A model generated the notes under the pieces. It ran no database searches. It was not told the DNA's origin and saw nothing but the letters and a program-made list of their open reading frames with translations. Both the position numbers and the translations under genes were made by a program. This document shows, piece after piece, positions 1-7,182 of a stretch of DNA of 10,392 bases (positions are counted from its first letter, which is position 1; the number at the start of each line of letters is the position of its first letter). The stretch is from Aquificota bacterium (GTDB taxonomy: Bacteria > Aquificota > Aquificia > Aquificales > Hydrogenothermaceae), in contig JAADEV010000084.1 of the NCBI GenBank assembly GCA_013153295.1, forward strand, positions 1-10,392, in the 5' to 3' direction.

Positions 1-472
1 CTGCATTTGCCCAGCTTTCTAAAACTTCCTGTGCGTATTTGTTTCCAGATTTTGCAAGCTCAACAACATCATTAAAGTAGTCATATACAAGGAGGATATT
101 TTTTAAAGCCTTTGCCGCTTCTTTTGCAATTTCTTCATCTTTATGAGATAAAGCCTTAACAAGAGGCTCTACATTGTATCCACCAAGCATTGTTCCGAGT
201 ATCTGAACTGCGTGAACAGGAGTTATAGCAAGGGATTTTGCTTTCCCTTCTATAATGTCAGCAAGGAACTTAGCCTTTACAAACGCCGCTTCATCAACCC
301 CTGGTGGCACTCTGTTTAAGAATAAATCCATAAGATACTCTTCCTCAACAATTGGAACCTGCTGAAGAAGTTCTACAAGCTCCTCCACCTGTTTTTTGTT
401 TAGAGGTAGCGGAGGTATCCCAAGTTTTGCCCTTTCTTCCACGTGTTTCTTATACTCCTGTAAAAAACTCAT
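1..472 (-). CDS. acnB: Aconitate hydratase B (AcnB), N-terminal part, cut by window edge
   Basis: Reading the minus strand from an ATG at 472-470 gives 157 uninterrupted codons that run off the left edge. The start reads MSFLQEYKKHVEER, with NRVPPGVDEAA at residues 53-63, LGTMLGGYN at 92-100 and SGNKYAQEVLESWANA at 142-157. These match the N-terminal HEAT-like domain that distinguishes aconitase B from aconitase A. AcnB interconverts citrate and isocitrate through a 4Fe-4S cluster in the cytoplasm; in an autotroph it could run in the reductive TCA direction. The iron-sulfur and catalytic residues lie beyond the window, so activity cannot be judged. A Shine-Dalgarno GAGAGG (486-481) sits 8 nt before the ATG. 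The gene is divergent from rpsT and has its own promoter, overlapped by a palindrome. I infer that the gene is intact beyond the edge. Confidence 0.93.
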   Translation of the reverse strand, partial: MSFLQEYKKHVEERAKLGIPPLPLNKKQVEELVELLQQVPIVEEEYLMDLFLNRVPPGVDEAAFVKAKFLADIIEGKAKSLAITPVHAVQILGTMLGGYNVEPLVKALSHKDEEIAKEAAKALKNILLVYDYFNDVVELAKSGNKYAQEVLESWANA

Positions 473-509
473 ACAACACACCTCTCTTAAAGTTTTTTTC
501 AGAATGAAT

Positions 510-539
510 ATTATATATCTGTGAATTATCTAAAATCAA
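510..539 (-). promoter_or_regulatory. Predicted sigma70-type promoter of acnB
   Basis: On the minus strand a perfect TATAAT (515-510) is preceded, after an 18-bp spacer, by TTGATT (539-534), which matches four of six positions of TTGACA. Transcription would start near 503, giving a leader of about 30 nt before the acnB ATG. The -35 box lies inside the left arm of the palindrome at 535-551, so a protein bound there should block this promoter. Confidence 0.65.
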
Positions 540-551
540 ACACTGTTTGAT
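535..551. promoter_or_regulatory. Perfect 17-bp palindrome, candidate operator for acnB
   Basis: ATCAAACA-C-TGTTTGAT is an exact inverted repeat with 8-bp arms around one central base. It lies upstream of both predicted transcription starts in the acnB-rpsT intergenic region, so it is unlikely to act as an RNA hairpin in either transcript. It overlaps the acnB -35 box and is about 35 bp upstream of the rpsT -35 box. This is the geometry of a dimeric repressor site for acnB. The arms contain ATCAA/TTGAT in the opposite order to an FNR/CRP-type site, so I do not assign a regulator family. Confidence 0.5.
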
Positions 552-586
552 AAGTGTAAAGTTTGCTGAAAAGCCATTTAAAAAAA

Positions 587-615
587 TTGCAAATTTTGTG
601 GGAGTGGGATATAAT
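587..615 (+). promoter_or_regulatory. Predicted sigma70-type promoter of the rpsT-tRNA-tilS operon
   Basis: TTGCAA (587-592, four of six matches to TTGACA) is separated by exactly 17 bp from a perfect TATAAT (610-615). Transcription would start near 622, about 25 nt before the rpsT ATG. It is the only convincing promoter I see ahead of the plus-strand genes, and no later gap is long enough for an obvious second one. Confidence 0.75.
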
Positions 616-646
616 ACTTGTTCTGAATTTAGAGTAGGAGGTTTAG

Positions 647-925
647 ATGGCGCACACAAAATCTGCCAGAAAAAGGGTTAGACAGGCTGAAAAGAGAAGA
701 AAGATAAACAGATACCATATATCCAGAATGAAGACAGCTATAAAGAGAATAAATGAAGCATTAAAAAACAAAGATGTGGAAACAGCTGAAAAACTCCTTC
801 CACTGGCACAGAAACTTGCTTACAGAGCGGCGGCAAAGGGTGCTATCCACAAAAACGAAGCCTCAAGGAGAATTTCAAGGGTAGCCCAAAAGATAAACCA
901 AGCAAAACAAACATTAGCCTCTTAA
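647..925 (+). CDS. rpsT: 30S ribosomal protein S20
   Basis: This 92-residue, strongly basic protein begins MAHTKSARKRVRQAEKRR and contains YRAAAKGAIHKNEASRRISR near residues 59-78. Both segments are typical of bacterial S20, and the length is close to the usual 85-95 residues. S20 binds 16S rRNA early in assembly of the small subunit body. The start is an ATG with a near-ideal AGGAGGT (636-642) four bases upstream. The well-matched promoter at 587-615 directly precedes it. The gene ends 14 nt before a tRNA gene with no terminator hairpin between them, so I infer that it is the first cistron of a mixed protein/tRNA transcript. The opposite-strand reading frame across its 5' end is a shadow. 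Confidence 0.97.
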   Translation: MAHTKSARKRVRQAEKRRKINRYHISRMKTAIKRINEALKNKDVETAEKLLPLAQKLAYRAAAKGAIHKNEASRRISRVAQKINQAKQTLAS

Positions 926-939
926 AACTAAACTAAAGT

Positions 940-1016
940 GGCGGTGTAGCTCAGCCGGTTAGAGCACGCGGCTCATATCCGCGGAGTCGCAGGTTCGAGT
1001 CCTGCCACCGCCACCA
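940..1016 (+). tRNA. tRNA with CAT anticodon, probably elongator tRNA-Met
   Basis: The 77-nt sequence folds as a complete cloverleaf with encoded CCA. The acceptor stem pairs GGCGGTG (940-946) with CACCGCC (1006-1012). The D stem is GCTC/GAGC, and the anticodon stem is CGCGG/CCGCG (967-971/979-983) around loop CTCATAT. The anticodon CAT is at 974-976. The T stem is GCAGG/CCTGC with loop TTCGAGT, and the variable loop is GAGTC. The paired G1-C72 argues against initiator tRNA-fMet, which usually has a mismatch there. Elongator Met is most likely. The alternative is tRNA-Ile2, whose C34 is modified to lysidine by TilS, the product of the very next gene; sequence alone does not fully exclude it. 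G4-C69 and G5-C68, rather than the C-G pairs of E. coli tRNA-Ile2, favour Met. It lies 14 nt after rpsT and 12 nt before tilS. Confidence 0.96.
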
Positions 1017-1028
1017 TTCCCAAAAGAT

Positions 1029-2375
1029 GTGGTTGAAAAAAAATTCCTAAAAGCAGTTAAAGACTACAACCTAATAAACCCTAAAGACACAATCCTCATT
1101 GCCTTTTCCGGTGGAGTAGACTCTACAGTTCTAACCTACCTTTTAAAAAAATTCCAAAATTACCTTAAGATAAAAAAGATAGGCTTAGCCCACCTAAACC
1201 ACCAGCTTAGGGAAGGAGAGGCTGACAGAGACCAGCAGTTTTGCACAGAGTTTGCACAGGGGCTTTCTTTACCAATCTACACCAAAAAGGTGGATATAAA
1301 GGGACTTTCTAAGAAAAAATCAGTTGAAAGTGTAGCAAGGGCTGAAAGATACAGATTTTTAAAAGAGGTGGCTAAAAAGGAAGGCTATAACAAAATAGCC
1401 ACAGGACACCACCTATCAGACCTTGTGGAAACTATGGTTCTGTGGTTCATACAGGGAAATAAAAAAGGGGCAAGGGGTTTTAGACCACAGGAAGGGAATA
1501 TAATACGCCCCTTATACAACCTTACAAAGGAAGAGATAACTGTATACGCTAAAGAAAAAGGTATACCCTTTGTTGAAGATAGCACAAACCTCTCCACAGA
1601 TATTTTAAGGAATAAGATTAGACACAAAGTAATCCCTGTTTTAAAAGAGGTTAACCCTTCTTTGGAAAAATCCCTACAGGTGGAAAGCTACTTCCTTAAC
1701 TTAGACCAACAGTATTTAGACCAGCTTGCCACAGAGTTTTCACAGAAATTTCCCACAAAAAAGGTAAAATTAAAGGATATACTGGAGCTTCCTGAAGCGT
1801 TGAGATACAGGGTTTTAGCAAACTGGATACAGAAAGCAACAGGGGATTACCCCTCCTACACAAAACTGATGGAAATACTTAGGATACTGGAAAAAGGAGG
1901 GGAAAAAAGGGTTGACATAACCAACAGTTTTACACTGGTAAAAACTGTAGACAGCTTAGAGATACTAGAAAAGGAACAGTTAAAAAAAGAAGGTTTTAGC
2001 TATACCATAAAGGAAGGGGAAGAGGTAGAGGTAAACGGGCTAAAGATAAGATGTTTTACAGTGGAGGATATTAGCCGAGATTTAATAAAAGATGAAAAGA
2101 AAACCGTTTGTTTTGAAATAGACGGGGAAAACCCTGTGTTTACCATTAGGAGCAGGAAAGAGGGAGACAGATTTTTGCCCTTTGGACACAAAACAGAAAA
2201 AAAACTTAAAGATGTGATGATAGACCTTAAGATACCGAAATATTTACGGGACAGCATACCCCTTTTACAGTTTAGGAATAAAATATTATGGATAGTAGGA
2301 TACAAAAGGTCTAATTGGTATCCTATAAAAAACAAAGGTGGTAAAAAGATTTGTTTTGAAATAAAGGAGGTCTGA
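1029..2375 (+). CDS. tilS: tRNA(Ile)-lysidine synthase
   Basis: TilS uses ATP to attach lysine to C34 of tRNA-Ile(CAU), changing both its codon reading and its amino-acid identity from Met to Ile. The 448-residue product has the PP-loop SGGVDS at residues 27-32, HLNHQLR at 55-61, a [10 protein letters not shown] segment like the GHHxxDxxET of the family, and an [10 protein letters not shown] stretch. The C-terminal part carries the TilS C-terminal-domain signature RSRKEGDRF. The length is like E. coli TilS and, from memory, longer than the roughly 310-residue Aquifex aeolicus protein, which lacks the last domain. The start is GTG at 1029 with no clear Shine-Dalgarno. An ATG at 1027-1029, in another frame, opens only a 7-codon reading frame. 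The gene begins 12 nt after the tRNA CCA and ends 4 nt before ftsH, whose ribosome binding site lies within its last codons. Confidence 0.95.
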   Translation: MVEKKFLKAVKDYNLINPKDTILIAFSGGVDSTVLTYLLKKFQNYLKIKKIGLAHLNHQLREGEADRDQQFCTEFAQGLSLPIYTKKVDIKGLSKKKSVESVARAERYRFLKEVAKKEGYNKIATGHHLSDLVETMVLWFIQGNKKGARGFRPQEGNIIRPLYNLTKEEITVYAKEKGIPFVEDSTNLSTDILRNKIRHKVIPVLKEVNPSLEKSLQVESYFLNLDQQYLDQLATEFSQKFPTKKVKLKDILELPEALRYRVLANWIQKATGDYPSYTKLMEILRILEKGGEKRVDITNSFTLVKTVDSLEILEKEQLKKEGFSYTIKEGEEVEVNGLKIRCFTVEDISRDLIKDEKKTVCFEIDGENPVFTIRSRKEGDRFLPFGHKTEKKLKDVMIDLKIPKYLRDSIPLLQFRNKILWIVGYKRSNWYPIKNKGGKKICFEIKEV

Positions 2376-2379
2376 GATA

Positions 2380-4263
2380 GTGCAACTTTCAAGGAGTATC
2401 TTAATCTGGTTTCTAATAGGGGCATTAATGATTTTTGCCTTTAATATGCTTGGTTCAAAACAGATGGTAAATAATCGGGTCTCCTTTTCCGAGTTTGTGG
2501 AAATGGTAAATGAAGGGCAGGTGGTAAAGGCTACAGTTAAAGGAGATGAGATAATCGCCATAACAAAATCCGGTGAAAAGATAGAAACAGCCATACCTGA
2601 AGGCTACAGTAAGATATACGATATACTACAGGAAAACGGCGTAAAAATAGATGTTATCCCATCAGAAAGGGCTGGCTGGCTTACAACCTTGCTGGTGTCG
2701 TGGTTGCCTATACTCCTGTTTATTGGTCTTTGGATATTTATGATGCGGCAGATGTCAGGTGGGTCTAACAGGGCTTTTTCCTTTGCAAAATCAAAGGCAA
2801 AGGTTTATCTGGAAGAGAAACCTAATGTTAAGTTAGACGATGTAGCTGGAATGGACGAGGTAAAAGAAGAGGTAAAAGAGATAATAGACTACCTAAAAGA
2901 CCCACAAAGGTTTCAAAAGTTAGGGGGAAAAGCCCCAAAGGGAATACTCCTTTATGGAGACCCGGGGGTTGGTAAAACACTACTTGCAAAGGCTATAGCA
3001 GGTGAGGCAAGTGTTCCATTTATATCAATCTCAGGTTCAGACTTTGTGGAGATGTTTGTTGGTGTTGGGGCGGCAAGGGTAAGGGATTTATTTGAAACGG
3101 CAAAAAAACACGCCCCCTGCCTTGTTTTTATAGATGAGATAGACGCAGTAGGTAGGGCAAGGAGCGGTGTAGGTTTCGGTGGGGGACACGACGAAAGGGA
3201 GCAAACATTAAACCAGCTACTTGTGGAGCTTGACGGTTTTGATTCCGGTGAAGGTATTATTGTTATAGCGGCAACAAACAGACCTGATATACTTGACCCT
3301 GCATTACTTAGACCGGGGAGGTTTGATAGACAAATCTCTGTGCCAAAACCAGATGTAAAAGGTAGATACGAGATACTAAAGGTTCACGTAAAAAAGAAAA
3401 AGATACCACTTGATAAAGATGTAGACCTTATGGTTATAGCAAGGGGGACACCGGGCTTTTCCGGAGCAGACCTTGCAAACATAGTAAACGAAGCCGCCCT
3501 CCTTGCGGCAAGGAAAAGGAAAGACAAAGTCGGTATGAAAGAGTTTGAAGAGGCTATGGACAGGATAATGATGGGTCTGGAAAGGAAAGGAATGGCTATC
3601 ACCCCAGATGAGAAAGAAAAGATAGCCTACCACGAGGTAGGACACGCAATAGTAAGCCTTATGTTTAAAGAGGCAGACCCATTACACAAAGTATCAATTA
3701 TCCCAAGGGGTATGGCTTTAGGTGTTACGGTGAACCTGCCAGAGGAAGATAGGCATATCTACTCTAAGAAAGACCTACTTGCCAGACTTCACCAGCTATT
3801 CGGTGGAAGGGCGGCAGAAGAGGTATTTTACGGAAAGGACGGTATAACAACTGGAGCAGAAAACGACCTAATGAGGGCTACAGAGCTTGCATACAGGATA
3901 GTAGCCTCTTGGGGAATGACAGATGAGCTTGGACCAATCCATGTATCCACAAACAGAAGCAACCCGTTTATGCCCCAGCAATCACCTGAGATAAGTGAAG
4001 AAACAGCAAGGAAGATAGACGAGCAGGTAAACAAACTGTTAAGGGAAACATACCAGAGAACAAAAGAGATAGTTGAAAGCTACAAAGATGCTGTTATGGC
4101 AGTTGTAGAGCTTTTACTTGATAAGGAAACAATAACCTGTGATGAGATGGTAGCAATATTGGAGGAGTATGGGGTTCCTGTAATAAACAGATGTAGAAAA
4201 TCTATAGTAGAGGTTATATCTGACAGTTCAGCACCAGACGCACCTGTGGGGACTATAGACTGA
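2380..4263 (+). CDS. ftsH: ATP-dependent membrane zinc metalloprotease FtsH
   Basis: FtsH is a membrane-anchored AAA+ hexamer that extracts and degrades membrane and short-lived cytosolic proteins. The 627-residue product has a transmembrane segment at about 6-24, a short extracytoplasmic domain, and a second transmembrane segment at about 101-121. The AAA+ domain follows, with Walker A GDPGVGKT (193-200), Walker B LVFIDEID (248-255) and the second region of homology with arginines R314 and R317. The protease domain has HEVGH (418-422) and the third zinc ligand D496 in GAENDL. All catalytic residues are present and the length is normal. The start is GTG with a strong AAGGAGG (2364-2370) inside tilS. 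The stop TGA overlaps the tatD ATG by one base (TGATG), so the two are probably translationally coupled. The Walker A Asp and Val replace the common Pro and Thr. Confidence 0.98.
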   Translation: MQLSRSILIWFLIGALMIFAFNMLGSKQMVNNRVSFSEFVEMVNEGQVVKATVKGDEIIAITKSGEKIETAIPEGYSKIYDILQENGVKIDVIPSERAGWLTTLLVSWLPILLFIGLWIFMMRQMSGGSNRAFSFAKSKAKVYLEEKPNVKLDDVAGMDEVKEEVKEIIDYLKDPQRFQKLGGKAPKGILLYGDPGVGKTLLAKAIAGEASVPFISISGSDFVEMFVGVGAARVRDLFETAKKHAPCLVFIDEIDAVGRARSGVGFGGGHDEREQTLNQLLVELDGFDSGEGIIVIAATNRPDILDPALLRPGRFDRQISVPKPDVKGRYEILKVHVKKKKIPLDKDVDLMVIARGTPGFSGADLANIVNEAALLAARKRKDKVGMKEFEEAMDRIMMGLERKGMAITPDEKEKIAYHEVGHAIVSLMFKEADPLHKVSIIPRGMALGVTVNLPEEDRHIYSKKDLLARLHQLFGGRAAEEVFYGKDGITTGAENDLMRATELAYRIVASWGMTDELGPIHVSTNRSNPFMPQQSPEISEETARKIDEQVNKLLRETYQRTKEIVESYKDAVMAVVELLLDKETITCDEMVAILEEYGVPVINRCRKSIVEVISDSSAPDAPVGTID

Positions 4264-5015
4264 TGATAGACACACACGCCCACCTTGATATGCTTAAAAG
4301 CGAAGAAGATATAAAAGAAAGTGTTGAAAGGCTAAATGCTATTATAACAATCGGCTGTGATAAAGAAGAGATATACAAAGCGGTTGAGTTTGCAAACAGA
4401 TACACCAATGTTTATGCCTCAGTAGGATACCACCCCTACGATGTAAAAGGGCTTTCTGATGAAGATATACAGGTTCTAAAGGACTTAGCAGTAAAAAACA
4501 GTAAGGTGGTAGCAATAGGTGAAACTGGACTTGATTACTACAGGGATATTACCCCCAAAAATATCCAATGGGAGTTTTTTGAGAAACAGCTTAACCTTGC
4601 AAAGGAGCTAAACCTACCTGTTGTAATACATTCAAGAAGTGCAAACGAAGACACAATAGAAATATTAAAAAACCATTCCCCTCTCCCCGCTGGCGGTGTT
4701 ATGCACTGCTTCGGTGGGGATATTCCTATGATGGAAAAAAGTGTGGAGCTTGGCTTTTACATATCATTTGCAGGGAATATAACATACCCAAAGGCTGATA
4801 ACCTCCGTAAGGTTGCAAAGGCTACACCTATTGACAGACTTTTACTGGAGACGGACAGCCCTTTCCTATCACCCCAGAAAAAAAGGGGAAAACCTAACAA
4901 GCCGACTAACATATTTTACACACTTGAGTTTGTAGCCAACCTCCTTGGTATTCCTACACAACAGCTTGAGGGGATAACAGACAGTAATGCAAAGAAACTT
5001 TTTAGGCTTCAGTAG
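4263..5015 (+). CDS. tatD: TatD-family metal-dependent hydrolase/DNase
   Basis: The 250-residue protein carries the full TatD metal-site pattern: H5 and H7 in [10 protein letters not shown]87 in IGETGLDYYRD, H123 in VVIHSRSA, H148 in MHCFGG and D198 in LLETDSPFLSP. Its length is typical. TatD proteins are TIM-barrel, two-metal enzymes with 3'-5' exonuclease or deoxyribonuclease activity on DNA, linked in several bacteria to DNA repair or quality control. The exact substrate here is not predictable, and YcfH/YabD-type paralogues share these residues. The ATG shares its A with the ftsH TGA, which points to coupled translation; a weak purine run (TGGGGA) lies upstream. The next start codon follows 12 nt after its stop. 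Confidence 0.93.
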   Translation: MIDTHAHLDMLKSEEDIKESVERLNAIITIGCDKEEIYKAVEFANRYTNVYASVGYHPYDVKGLSDEDIQVLKDLAVKNSKVVAIGETGLDYYRDITPKNIQWEFFEKQLNLAKELNLPVVIHSRSANEDTIEILKNHSPLPAGGVMHCFGGDIPMMEKSVELGFYISFAGNITYPKADNLRKVAKATPIDRLLLETDSPFLSPQKKRGKPNKPTNIFYTLEFVANLLGIPTQQLEGITDSNAKKLFRLQ

Positions 5016-5022
5016 GGGGTGA
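5014..5022 (+). promoter_or_regulatory. Shine-Dalgarno site deciding the start of the small flavoprotein
   Basis: AGGGGGTGA closely matches the extended anti-Shine-Dalgarno complement AGGAGGTGA and lies 5 nt before the ATG at 5028. A GTG at 5019 in the same frame lies inside this site, so it is part of the ribosome binding site and not the start. Confidence 0.7.
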
Positions 5023-5027
5023 TTAAT

Positions 5028-5630
5028 ATGTCTAAGTATTCAGTTATTATAGTAGGTGGAGGTGTGGCAGGTTTAACCTGTGGTATTACCCTTGCCTCTG
5101 CAAAGGGAAAGTTTGATTTTATGGAGGATAAAAGGTTCTTAATACTTTACGAGGATTACAGCGACCTGTATAAAGCCCTTTTGAACAATGTGCCGGGTAT
5201 CCCAAAGGGAACAAAGGGAAAGGAGCTGATAAACTACATTAGACAGCAGGCTTCCCAGTTTGATAACTTAGAGCTTATTAAGGAAAAGGTTATAAGGATA
5301 GAAGGTAAAGCTGGGGATTTTACAGTGTTTACAGACCAAAACAGCTACAAAGGTGAGATAATAGTATTGGCAACCGGTTTTCACAAATTTGATATACAGG
5401 GACTTGATATACAGGTTGTCCCACACAAAAAATCCCCAAGACCGGGGAAAATTATGATACCTAACGATGACTACAAGGTAAAAGATGGTGTGTATGTAGC
5501 CGGTTTACTTGCAGGGGTTATAACAATGTATGCCTCAGCGTCAGGTAGCGGTGCAGAAGTAGGGTGTAAAATCCTGTCCCAGTGGGCAGGTAAAACTGTA
5601 GTGGTTCACGATGTTCCAGAAGAGAAGTAG
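5028..5630 (+). CDS. Small FAD/NAD(P)-binding protein, half-length thioredoxin-reductase-like
   Basis: The 200-residue product opens with a beta strand and dinucleotide-binding loop, VIIVGGGVAGL (6-16). It has VLATG at 113-117 and ends with GVYVAGL (154-160) followed by a glycine/alanine/serine-rich helix start, as in the second FAD-contact region of thioredoxin-reductase-like flavoproteins. The normal family is about 310 residues, with a separate NAD(P)H domain carrying CxxC. Here that domain is absent, and the only cysteines are C18 and C180. It is therefore not a thioredoxin reductase. I infer a single-domain flavoprotein that relies on another electron donor, or an FAD-dependent protein of unknown function. 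The reading frame is intact and has a strong ribosome binding site, so this looks like a genuine short protein and not a recent deletion. Its last 20 nt overlap the glycosyltransferase gene. Confidence 0.8.
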   Translation: MSKYSVIIVGGGVAGLTCGITLASAKGKFDFMEDKRFLILYEDYSDLYKALLNNVPGIPKGTKGKELINYIRQQASQFDNLELIKEKVIRIEGKAGDFTVFTDQNSYKGEIIVLATGFHKFDIQGLDIQVVPHKKSPRPGKIMIPNDDYKVKDGVYVAGLLAGVITMYASASGSGAEVGCKILSQWAGKTVVVHDVPEEK

Positions 5631-7182
5631 TATACTTATTTCCCTTTTTGTGTTCCTTACAGCTTTTTTCGTATACTCTGCAAATATAGGGGGATTATAT
5701 ATATACTCCCTTGATGAGGCAAAAAATTCTGAGTGTGCAAGGGAGATGTTAGAAAGGGGGGATTTAATAGTTCCTACCTTTAACTACGAGCTTAGAACAG
5801 ACAAGCCCCCTGTCCATTACTACTTTATGATGTTAGCCTATAAGCTGTTTGGGATTAACGAGTTTTCAGCAAGGTTTTTCTCTTCAGTTTTCGGAGGGCT
5901 TACGGTTTTAATAACATTTCTATTTGCCCGTAGATACTTAGGGGAAAAGGTAGCCTTCCTCTCCTTTATCGTTCTAATATCTTCCCTACATACATCTATA
6001 CAGTTCCATATGGCTGTTCCAGACCCCTACCTTATTTTTTGGATAAACGCCTCCCTGTTTTCCTTTTTTGTCTGGTATATGGAAAGGAAAGGGCTGTTCC
6101 TTTACCTGTTTTACCTTTTTATGGGGCTTGGGGTGTTAACAAAGGGACCTGTTGCTGTAGTTCTTCCAGTTGGAATTGTGGGAATGTTCCTCCTGTGGGA
6201 AAGGAAGGTATCACTGTCATTTTTAAAACAGCTTAAACCTTTAGTAGGTATCCTTATTGTTCTTTTAGTGTCCTTACCTTGGTATGTGGCTGTAGCTTTA
6301 AAAACAGATATGGTTTGGCTTAAGGAGTTTATATTAAAACACAACTTACACAGGTTCTCCGCCCCTATGGAGGGACACGGTGGTATATTCCTGTTAACAT
6401 TCGCCTTTGTTTTTGTAGGGCTACTTCCCTTCTCTGTGTTTATCTTACAGGGCTTAAAGGAATGGCTAAAGGAAAGGGATAAACCTGTTTTTAGATTTCT
6501 GTTCCTCTTTGCCACTATTTATATAATCTTTTTTTCCATATCAAAAACAAAACTACCAAACTACACAGTTCCAGCATACCCTCCCTTAGCTGTTATACTT
6601 GGATACTATCTGTCTAAAATTAATACAACCCCCTTAAGGGGCAACCTTGTAAGTGTCAGTGTATTCATTGTTATCTCTGTAGCATTGGTTGTAGGACTTT
6701 ATATAGGTTTAAAAAATGAACCTCCTGTATCAGACCTTGCACACAGTAGCCTCTGGTTTCTAATACTTACAGCAGGGGGAATACTAACATTTGTGTTTTT
6801 TAAAAGGAAACAGTTTACAACTGGGATACTAACCCTTTCTGCTTTCTCAGTTTTTATGGGGTTTGTCTTTTTCTATATAGCATACCCCCCTATAGACAGG
6901 CGGAACCCTGTAGCCCAGATGTTGCCCCTTATAGAAAAGGATAAAAGTGTAGCTTACTATAGGAGTTTTAACCCTGCATTTGTTTTCTACTTAAGGAAAC
7001 GTATCCCCCCTTTAGAAAGGGAAAGGCTAAAAGACTACCTATCCCAAAGTGATAGGGTTTATATCCTAACCAGAAAAAGGTGGCTTAAAGATTTTAAAGG
7101 GATACAAAACGCCTTTGTCCTAAAGGTTGTTAAAGATTTATTTGAGAAAAAGGTCTCTGCGTTAGTATCTAATGGGAGGTAG
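5611..7182 (+). CDS. ArnT/PMT-like integral membrane glycosyltransferase
   Basis: The 523-residue protein is strongly hydrophobic, with a first membrane helix at about 6-24 and many others through about 425, then a soluble C-terminal tail of about 95 residues. The first extracytoplasmic loop has the acidic pair D35-E36 in YSLDEAKNSECAREM. TDKPPVHYYF follows at 63-72, the pattern of GT-C fold transferases such as ArnT (GT83) and PMT (GT39). KLPNYTVPAYPPLA (314-327) is also ArnT-like. Such enzymes move a sugar from undecaprenyl phosphate to lipid A, glycans or proteins on the periplasmic face. Donor and acceptor cannot be read here, so a specific name such as arnT is not justified. The ATG at 5611 overlaps the flavoprotein by 20 nt and has only a weak ribosome binding site, suggesting coupling. 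The stop overlaps the end of rnc on the other strand. Confidence 0.85.
   Translation: MFQKRSSILISLFVFLTAFFVYSANIGGLYIYSLDEAKNSECAREMLERGDLIVPTFNYELRTDKPPVHYYFMMLAYKLFGINEFSARFFSSVFGGLTVLITFLFARRYLGEKVAFLSFIVLISSLHTSIQFHMAVPDPYLIFWINASLFSFFVWYMERKGLFLYLFYLFMGLGVLTKGPVAVVLPVGIVGMFLLWERKVSLSFLKQLKPLVGILIVLLVSLPWYVAVALKTDMVWLKEFILKHNLHRFSAPMEGHGGIFLLTFAFVFVGLLPFSVFILQGLKEWLKERDKPVFRFLFLFATIYIIFFSISKTKLPNYTVPAYPPLAVILGYYLSKINTTPLRGNLVSVSVFIVISVALVVGLYIGLKNEPPVSDLAHSSLWFLILTAGGILTFVFFKRKQFTTGILTLSAFSVFMGFVFFYIAYPPIDRRNPVAQMLPLIEKDKSVAYYRSFNPAFVFYLRKRIPPLERERLKDYLSQSDRVYILTRKRWLKDFKGIQNAFVLKVVKDLFEKKVSALVSNGR

Noticed and set aside
450..659. Minus-strand 69-codon frame spanning the acnB-rpsT intergenic region
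   Set aside because: It crosses both predicted promoters, overlaps the acnB and rpsT starts in other frames, and the peptide has no recognisable features.
1027..1050. ATG at 1027 overlapping the tilS GTG as a leader peptide start
   Set aside because: It opens only seven codons before a stop and has no ribosome binding site, so chance overlap is the simplest reading.
2000..2425. Minus-strand 141-codon frame opposite the end of tilS and start of ftsH
   Set aside because: It is antisense to two well-supported genes, has Ser/Leu/Phe-rich shadow composition, and has no ribosome binding site I could see.
3094..3112. Run of seven A in ftsH (GCA AAA AAA C), a possible -1 slippery site
   Set aside because: FtsH is full length and canonical on both sides of it; no downstream stimulatory structure or alternative product was evident.
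5019..5027. GTG start three codons upstream of the flavoprotein ATG
   Set aside because: The GTG is part of the AGGGGGTGA ribosome binding site that serves the ATG at 5028.
6111..6515. Minus-strand 134-codon frame opposite the glycosyltransferase gene
   Set aside because: It is wholly inside a convincing membrane protein gene and its composition is that of an antisense shadow.
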